Assembly: GCA_002633005.1 (NCBI GenBank)
Contig: NMRA01000351.1
Coordinates: 417,720 to 481,719 of the forward strand
Direction of reading: 5' to 3'
Length of the DNA: 64,000 nucleotides
Origin: Phoronis australis
Taxonomy: Eukaryota > Phoronida > Phoronidae
This document shows positions 50,201 through 59,200 of this stretch, piece by piece. Numbering within the stretch: the stretch's first letter is position 1; each line of letters opens with the position of its first letter. The notes beneath the pieces are model-generated. The model made no database searches. It was given only the letters and a program-made list of their open reading frames with translations, and was not told where the DNA came from. The position numbers and the translations under genes are program-made.

Positions 50201-53200
50201 CATCAAGGAATTCGTATAGAACCACTGGCAAAACAATAAAATTACCACAGGAGAGCACCACAATGGTCTGAGCTGTTCAAAATTATCGTCAGTCATGCAC
50301 ATCCCACTTGAAACCAGAGGCATGCCAGATGAGGATTCTTAGAGTGATTTGGCCAACAGGGAGGCAGACGCCAAAAAGCAGACTCAAAAAATGAAAGTTG
50401 GTCACAAGGGAGGTTGCATACAGTGATACGTCGAATCCAAACGAAAATGGAAATGTGTTTTTGTCTCTTTAATAGAAATCTATTAGCCACGTTTCATGAA
50501 ATTTAGTCAAGGAACTCTGGCCAAAAATACAGAGAAAGGGCTAAACAGAACTGCCACTAGCGGTCACAACGATAATCGGATTAGTCCGAAAGTCGCCGTC
50601 ATCCGTTTTCACGATCCTGTATACGTTCCAGTCAAATTAACAAAGATTCTGCAAGAAGTTTGAGAGCTACAGCCACGCACCAGAAAAAAAACAACTGCCA
50701 CAGGGGGCGCCACATTAGTCGGAGCTGTCCGAAAATCATCGTCATTTATGCTCTTCGCAGTAGGAACACATAAGCCAATCTTTATATCATCCTTAGTGTG
50801 GTTTGTTTGATAGATAGACGGACGCCAAACACAGCCTCGAAAATAATAGAAGTGAACACTAGATGGAATACAATACGTTGGACCTACCCAAACATGACAA
50901 AGTGTCGCTGCCTCTTTAAAAGAATCCTATTTGCTAAATTTGATGAACATCCGTCAATGAACTCCCAAGATACAGAGGAAAACGTAAACAAAAATACCCA
51001 CTAGGGGCACAGCAGTAGTCGTATCCGTCCAGTTGTCGCCATCCGTTGTCACTTCATGGAAATCACTTGCCCTTGGGCGGCGCACCATAGGGGGCTGGGG
51101 GGGGGGCTATAGCCCCCACTTTTTCAGTGTTACGCTGCACATGGTCTTTAGGCGGTGCACCACAGGGGGGCAGATGGGGCTTTAGCCCCCCATTTTTTTT
51201 CAGTGCTGCGCCGTCCATGTTGCCAAATTTAACAAAAAATTCGTGTAAGTGGTGCATGAGATACATCCGAGAAGGAAGAATTGCCAGTAGGAGGCGCTGA
51301 GAATTGTTGTCAGCCGTCCTCCTCTGAGTAGGAAGCATTTACTACTAAATTTCCACAATCACCTTAATTTACTTTGGCCCAGAAAGGCAGGCAGTAAAAC
51401 GGCTACTAGAGGTGCAGAATATGCCAAGTTACTTGAAAAACAGTCAAAGAACTTTGAAATACGTAGAAAACTAAAATGGCCCCTTGGGAACACACCCCGG
51501 TAGTTGGATTTAGCTCATGCTGTCACATCCATGCACAATTTCACAAACATCCATCAAGGGGTTTTGGAGATAGAGCAGCGGACGGAGGGATGGACGAACA
51601 GACAAACAAACGAACGAACGGAGAGGGATGACAACATCATAACCCACATGTTGGTGCATAAATTGGCTATTTTCTACTGGAAATCGATCTGCGACAGAGA
51701 GCCTATGAAATTGATAAACGTCCGGGCATCTCTTATGAGATTTATGGCAATTGAAAGCAGGCTGATTGGAGTTGTTATGCAAAACATTGACAGTAGTCTA
51801 GACACAGGATAATTAAAGTATTGACCATAACATCCTGACTTTGCTGCTTACAAAAGCGTTGCTTATCCATTTGCTCCATCTTGAGACCAGGTGTGCTTTC
51901 CATAAGTCCAGGTATTAACGAGGCACAAGCAGCAAGACCCATACATGTTAATTCGTCTTGTGCACAGTGTAACCGTGAAATCACTTTCAGTGGCGACTAT
52001 TTTGATATTGTGCACTAGCAAGGCCGCAAGCATAATTGCGAATTATTTAAAAAATTTGGGTGTGACTTCATTGATCTTACGTGACCTTACCAAACCGACT
52101 CACAACGTATTAGACTGGAAGCATTCCAGGTTCAGTAAAACACACTGATCTTACACCTGCACCATGGTAGTAATAATAAGCATTTCGATGCTATCTACAG
52201 TACGTGTGTGTATTTCTGATTTCCTCTCATCGGTATGTCTGCACTAGTCTTATATTTCGTTTTCGGCGAAAATAAATGTCCTTAACACTGCATTGTCGCC
52301 GCAAGGCTGAATTGTACATAGATACCCACGCTATATTCAACCTTTTGTTTTTTAACAGCTTGGGTGTGGACCATGACGGTTACCATCCTGATATCTCGTG
52401 TCCGGAGCGTCACAACTTTCTGATGGCAGCCAGCACGGAACTGAGCGAATCAGGTTCCCATCTGAACATGTATCACTTTTCCTGCTGTTCCAAGCAGCAA
52501 CTGAGAGAAGTTTTCAGGTAAATGTGCGGTCAAAGAGCAAATGTAGAATGGCTTCAGTGGTATGATGTTAATGTGGGAGTTAGCTTTAATCTTTTTTACG
52601 GTCAGACAAAAAATCTGTAAATATGCACAGCGGAATTGGGGTCGCTTTCTGCACACTGGCGACGCATATTTCGTCATCAAGTGGCGTGAAATAAAAAAGT
52701 GCCCACAATTCCTCAAATTCTTTGAAAAGGTCCATGAGTTCAGTTACAGTACAACGCATCGCCACCATCGATTTTACAATGTTTTCAGTAGCTTGAACAG
52801 ATTGAAATTAAAATTAAGAAGTGGCAAGGAAAATGGACCTGACGCTCGCAAAAACATTTAGTGTAGACAGTGTACATTATCCGTTTGCCACAGGCGCCGC
52901 CTTCGTGCATGTAAACGATTCAAGTGCTGGCATTCAACTATGTCCAAACTTTACATGCAATTTGGGTCCAAGATCTTGCGTTCTCAGACTCTACTAAGAC
53001 TCAAACTGTAAATTTCAAGTCCAATTTTGTGAGTTTAGAATGGGAAATTTTCAAGTTGCAACGTTGCTACTAATCACGTGGGGCCGGGTACTACTGGCCA
53101 TTATAGGACTAGGAGATAATTTCAATTTTATTGAAAACTTTTCCGTCTTGTCGCACACACTATGCAGAGGGTATTTTCCCGTATTCAATCGTGTTCGCCT

Positions 53201-56200
53201 TTTGTCACCTGCTGCGAAAAAATACCTTCTGGTCCAAACAGGTGGCGATGACAGTCATCGGTCCCAGGTCATCAGCCCTTTTGCGTCATAGAAGTCTCCT
53301 AATGGTCCATTAGCGAGTCGACTTTAGTACAAAAGTATTAGACCTCGGGTCCTCATACATTCATACATGTATGTTTTTATTACTTCACTTGCTTCTTTCT
53401 AAACAGTTGCAAAATATTTTATTGTTATTATGAATATTTTACGACTGTCTTGTAATTCACTGCCTCTGATCAAACGTCTTTAAAATGTTGTATCACCGCT
53501 GTCCATTTACAGTAGTCATACTCGTTTGTGAAACTTCTCTTAGTTTTCGATTGCGGCAGAAATCCTCTTTCGAAATACAGTTTATTTCATCTTTGTCGTC
53601 TCGCGGGGATTCTCTGAATGGATCAAGTTGCTGTAGACAGTCCTACATTTTATTCAAGCTGCAACGAATAAAAAGCTAACTGCTTGATTTGCACATCAAG
53701 TTGAGTGAAAATTTATTCTTCTCTTGACTGCTGTTTAAAAACGAGTCGTAAATTTATGTTCAGGTCAGGTGAAAAAGACTGTATCGTAGAGCCACCTATC
53801 GTCAACCGCCTGACAAGTGGCCACCCTGGAGAGGTGTATAGCTACGATCAACAGTGCGTCTTACGTGTTGGCAGGGGGTCGCAATTCTGTCAGGTGAGCT
53901 CGTCGCTTTTAAGATTGTCACGTATTCTCGATCGCCTTTTATCACAGTTTCAGTCTTGTGAGCCAAGCAGAAACTGAACAGGGCAATTCACTCCTCCCAT
54001 AGAATATTTTTCACCTGTTCTTGCACTAATTTACCCGTCTTTTAAAGTCATCATTCACTCAAAACGCATGCTTTCTGAGTTGAGACACAAACCATGTGCT
54101 GTTATTTGAGTTTGACAGTCTTTCCGTTAAGGCGTCAGTAAAGCTTGCTTATTTTACAAACTCTGAAACGAATACGCGTACATTGTACTTGCAGGAAGTA
54201 CACAAAGCTACTCATAGACAAACACCCGCATCTTGGGCACTATTCATTATGTTTGGATCATATTACCACACCTTCTCCTGTCTACTCTTTTCTTGCGAAG
54301 TTGGTGAAATCTCGCAAATCGTCGTGAGATGTTACCGTGCAAGGGAAGCACGCGATCTCGTTAACTTTCGCACGCGAGTTTCTTGCGTTATAGAACCATT
54401 ATCTGTTTGGTTGCTACGAATGAATATACTGGCTAATGTCTGGCCACTTCTTTATTTTTAGTGGGTGCATGTGAAATTTCCGGACATCGTATGCGAAGAA
54501 CTGTGGTGCACCGACCCACTTTTTCCACGACATTGTGTGTATGCCGGCGAGCCCGTCTATGGTGCGCCGTGCAACAGCGGCCCCTGGTGTATTGACGGCA
54601 CGTGTATGCCGCAGGAAGTAGGCAAACGTCCACCTATCAACCACATGCGTGAGTTGTAAATTTTGTCTATCCTGAAATTCGTTAACAGAATGAACTCCAC
54701 GTTCCAAACCAACGCGGGGAATTTATATTTCCATTTCGCCATTTCTCAGTTTTCTGTATCATTCATACTGTTTTAGAAATAATGCAAACCAACGAAGATG
54801 CTTACATATGTCCATGTAAGCTATAGATTACTGATACCAGATAGCTACAGAGTATTTCATTGAGAAAATGGTTTGGTCAATGCAAGTGATAAAATCTGCG
54901 AAGATGGTTTACATTATTTACATCAATAGCATACGCGAGTTGATTTTCCCGTGTAATTTCTATTATTGTTCAGTTTGTATAGGATAAAGTATTACAGTAT
55001 ACAGTTTAGAGAGATGTCTGTGACATTGTTTCTGATCTTGTCATTGTTGGTCACTCGTCCCACAATTATACTTGCCACATCTCTAATGACCATTTACGTG
55101 TAGGACTAATATACGTTTGACTGCTCCATAGTGAGTTCCAATACTGACATAATAAATACATTCTAAATTTCTCGTCAGCCTTAACTCAGGAACGTTTTGC
55201 GACCTAAGTGTTGCTTTGGCCTCCGCGAGGGAGGATATACGGTGGTTGTGTACACCCCTACATGTACGTGCTGGGAGCAATTTCTAATCCGCTGAATGCG
55301 TTTGTCTCCCTTCAACTTCGTGAAATCAGCAAGCATGCGTCATGCACTTACATGGTCGTAAGTAAAAACATGGCGCACACCACGAAGTGGTTTACGATGA
55401 TATATCAGCTAGTGACTTTTCGTCATAGATTACTTAGTATGATACTAATGCGGTCTAAATTCCTTGTTTTTCAGTTATATGTTGTCCATTGCCTCAGAAA
55501 TTAATCGAGAACGGTCACCTCACAAACTATGACCACGAATTGTGGCTTGACGCCGAGGCACACTACTCGTGTGCTCCTGGCTACAGTGTTCATGGTGGCA
55601 ACATGGTGAGAACGTGTGGTAGTGACGCTAGGTGGAGTGGCCAGCTGCCGGTTTGTACAAGTGAGTGTTAAAATGAACGTGTTTGTGTTTCGTGGTTAAA
55701 AGAAATACTGTTCGATTTCTGTGGACCTGCAAAGTAAAAGAAGCGAAGGCACTTTTTTTCTAGGAGGTTAATTAGAAACCGAAAAAAAAATTGTCTCACG
55801 CTTTTATTTTTATTTCAGAGACAAGAAATGTCACAACGCTGGACAATTCAAGTGGTAATGTCTCTCAGTATCAGTGGCCTCGTGGTGGAACACTCAACTC
55901 TGAAAATCAGTGGGAGTTCGTACCAACACAACGCGCAATATTAACAACAATACGTACATCCACGTTGCTTCAACCGTCACTGCAGACATCATCTTTTTCA
56001 GTGACTGGCATAACACCCTCCTCGTCATCCTCAGACACCCTGCCATCTCTATCCTCATCATCACCTTCGGAGTCACCAATACAGTCTTTATTACAATCTC
56101 CGTCATCGTCCAGACATGACTCTTCACTGACATTGTGTTTATCCTCAACAGAGTTGCTAGTTTCTACACCTTCCTTACTGTCCCTAAATTCATCGGGTCT

Positions 56201-59200
56201 TGATTCGTTGATACAACCTCACTCTGTATCGACAGCCCCTCTAACGCCGACACTGGTCCTGGTTCCCACACTTACACCATTTTCCAACGATTCATCCCGC
56301 CTTAGTTCATTGACCCGCCATTCTAACTCATCGGCAATCCATACATCTCCCACACAGTCTCGGGCTATCGCACCTTCGCCGTTGTTCATTAATTCATTCA
56401 CCCGTAATCACTCGTTATCCATGGCACCAGTATCTCCAACACAGTCTCAAATCTTTGCACCTTCGCCATCTTCATCATATACATTATTACGCAAACCGGC
56501 AACTGTAACTGTACCCTCCAAAGCGTCATTAACTGTTTCCATGCCACCATCGTCTTCTGCTGCCTTAATTACTGATTCATTCTCTTTTCTATACCCATTG
56601 CCATCACCAGTTTCTTCACCACTGGATGTATCACCACCCTCACTAAATAACCTCCTAAGGTCAGAGAAGACGTCAAGTACAGCGTTACCATTAACATCTG
56701 CGTCTTTGCTGCCTGGATCAGTCTCGTCCCAGCTCGCGTATTCCTCTTTGACTCTGCCTTCGTTCTCATTACATCCACCATCTTTGGAATCACGGTCTGC
56801 ATCAACGAATACACATCCCCCAATGGCTCTATTACAATCATCTAAACACATTCCTTCTTCATTCTCAGTGTCGCCATTATCAGGCATAACACAACTGAGG
56901 TTAACTCCACTTTTGTCTTTGAAAAGTTCTCTTTCACCAGACGATTCAGTCAAATTCCGATCTTCTCTAGATCAGCCATCCTTTGTAACAAAGTCTGCTC
57001 AACCTGTTTCTTTACCACCGCTCGAAATACCTATGTCCAAATCAATCGTGCCATCATCAAACTATGTATTGATATCCTCATCATCGTCATCTTTATCTTC
57101 AGAATCGTCTTCATCTTTTTTGTCACCATTATTATCACCATCATCATCACCACCACCGTCTTTATCACTAACGTCATCGTCATTTCCGTTACTACCATCA
57201 TCCTCATCCTCATCAATATCGCCATCACGATCGCTACCATCAGCATTCATATCACCGTCACGACATCCATCTTCATTATCTATATCATCCTCATCGTCAT
57301 CATCGCCAGCATCCTCAACATCGAGAACAGCTAATACTTATAGATCCTATCAATCGATACCAGTGCTCACAGAACCCGTTGACGTGTCACTGTCCCAGTC
57401 AGTCACCTTGTTGCCTTTATCGCACGGCGTAGTTAACCCCACCAAGCTGTCCTCATTTGATCCCACAATGTCAACACAAACACACGCATTTCATCCTGAC
57501 AAAAATGTTACTGAAACAGCAACAAGGGTTCAATTTACAGAGCGAATTCACGCTTCCTCTAATTCTCCGTCGAAGCTAATTCCCGACTCCTCTATTACTA
57601 CGACAGAACCAGTGGACGTCTTCCTTGGTACTTCGATGGAAACCCTTCTTGCCTCCATTACCACTACAGATCTGATTAACGCTTCTAGTAGGACGAACAC
57701 ATCACGTGACACAAAGTCTCGTGGGTCACCAAAATGGAGAGACACTGAGAACCATCTTAGAATAGAGACGGGAGATGTTTTGTCTCAACATCCTGCGAGT
57801 TATATACAGCCTACGTTCAGTAGTCTCTTGCAGTTAATGGACGAAGAGTCCAGTTCATTGCGCTCGTCAGAATCATCGGGAACACTGGTTGCCGATACCG
57901 GCGTATCCATGAAGGGCTCTGTAGTCCGAGAAACGTCACACGTGAGGGAATGGCTGTCGGTCACATCACAGACAATAAGAAAGGCGACTCTGGTAGCAAT
58001 CCACTCAGTGGTCAACAGTGACGTCACAAAAGTTACCCAACAAGTTGTGCTGTCACCAACGCTGACGTCACGAGTGGAAGGAACAATTGCGCAGATACTA
58101 ATGAGCATCAGAAACACGACAAACAAGCAAGTATTGTCGCAGGAGACGAACCAGACTGTAATAAACAGCACCTTGTTTGCTGGCGAACAAAGTAGAAACG
58201 CGGCGACGAGTTCGATAGTGAACTTAGTTACAGGGCAAAGAGAGCTCAAGATAACCAAGTTCTTTCGCACAACTAACCAGGTAACACTTCGTCACTCCGG
58301 AAAGTAGTTTTGATGAATGCTAAATGTGAGGTCGAATTCTTCATGCTTTTATGGCTGTTGTCCTTAAGGCGAATGCCACCCGATTTAATTAGTCTTTTTT
58401 GACGTCTTAGTCGGTCTATTTCCACATCGCCTCGCATACGGTCGACATTACCTTGCCAAGAGTTGTCGCGTTAACCTGTGAGGAAGGTGAGAAACGACGC
58501 TAGCAACGTCAGTGGTTCATATGCAGAGTGAACGTCGCTACAGTATGTTGCGGTGTATCGTTCCCGCTTGTCCGAACTAAGCAGCCGCGAGGAAAGCGAG
58601 TATATCGTTTTTTTACTTCCTCGAGAGTCCGAAATGCTTAGGAAGTGGCTCATGGTAGTGAAGAACGAAATGTACGCTGTAAATAGCAAGTATGAGACCA
58701 TGAAACATCTTCGTATCTGTGGCCTGCAGACGACGTCAGCAGTGCCTCACGAATGCCGGGTTACCAAATAACTCCATGCGTTCCGTTGTCTGAGTTTGTT
58801 CACGGCGCCTCTCTAGTATTTCTTCATCACTGTATTCCTGTTCGAATTGATAGCCTGTAAAACTTAACGATCCACATGCGAAGTCGGGATTGATGAGCCG
58901 CTCTAGCTTGTCCTAAGTCGGGATTGCGAGTTGCCATGTTGGCGTTTATTACTGAGCGTTCTGTTTCAAAATGAATTATTCTCACCCTAACCAATACTTA
59001 TATAAAACTGAAACAAAGTCTGTCTCATTAGATGCAATTTGTAATGCCTTTGGAGTGTTCGTGAGTGCACGAAATGATTTGAGAAGCCAGCAATGAATAA
59101 ATCACTGCGTTACCGGCTTTAGGTGCAATAAAACTAATTGACGGGACACCGCGAGGCCGTGTGAGCTCATGCTAATTTAGTGTTTGCTGGCAGAAACTGT

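Noticed and set aside
56447-57250. Antisense frames inside the mucin exon (168 and 71-72 codons, acidic or Met/Val rich)
   Set aside because: They are mirror images of the Ser/Thr triplet repeats on the coding strand.
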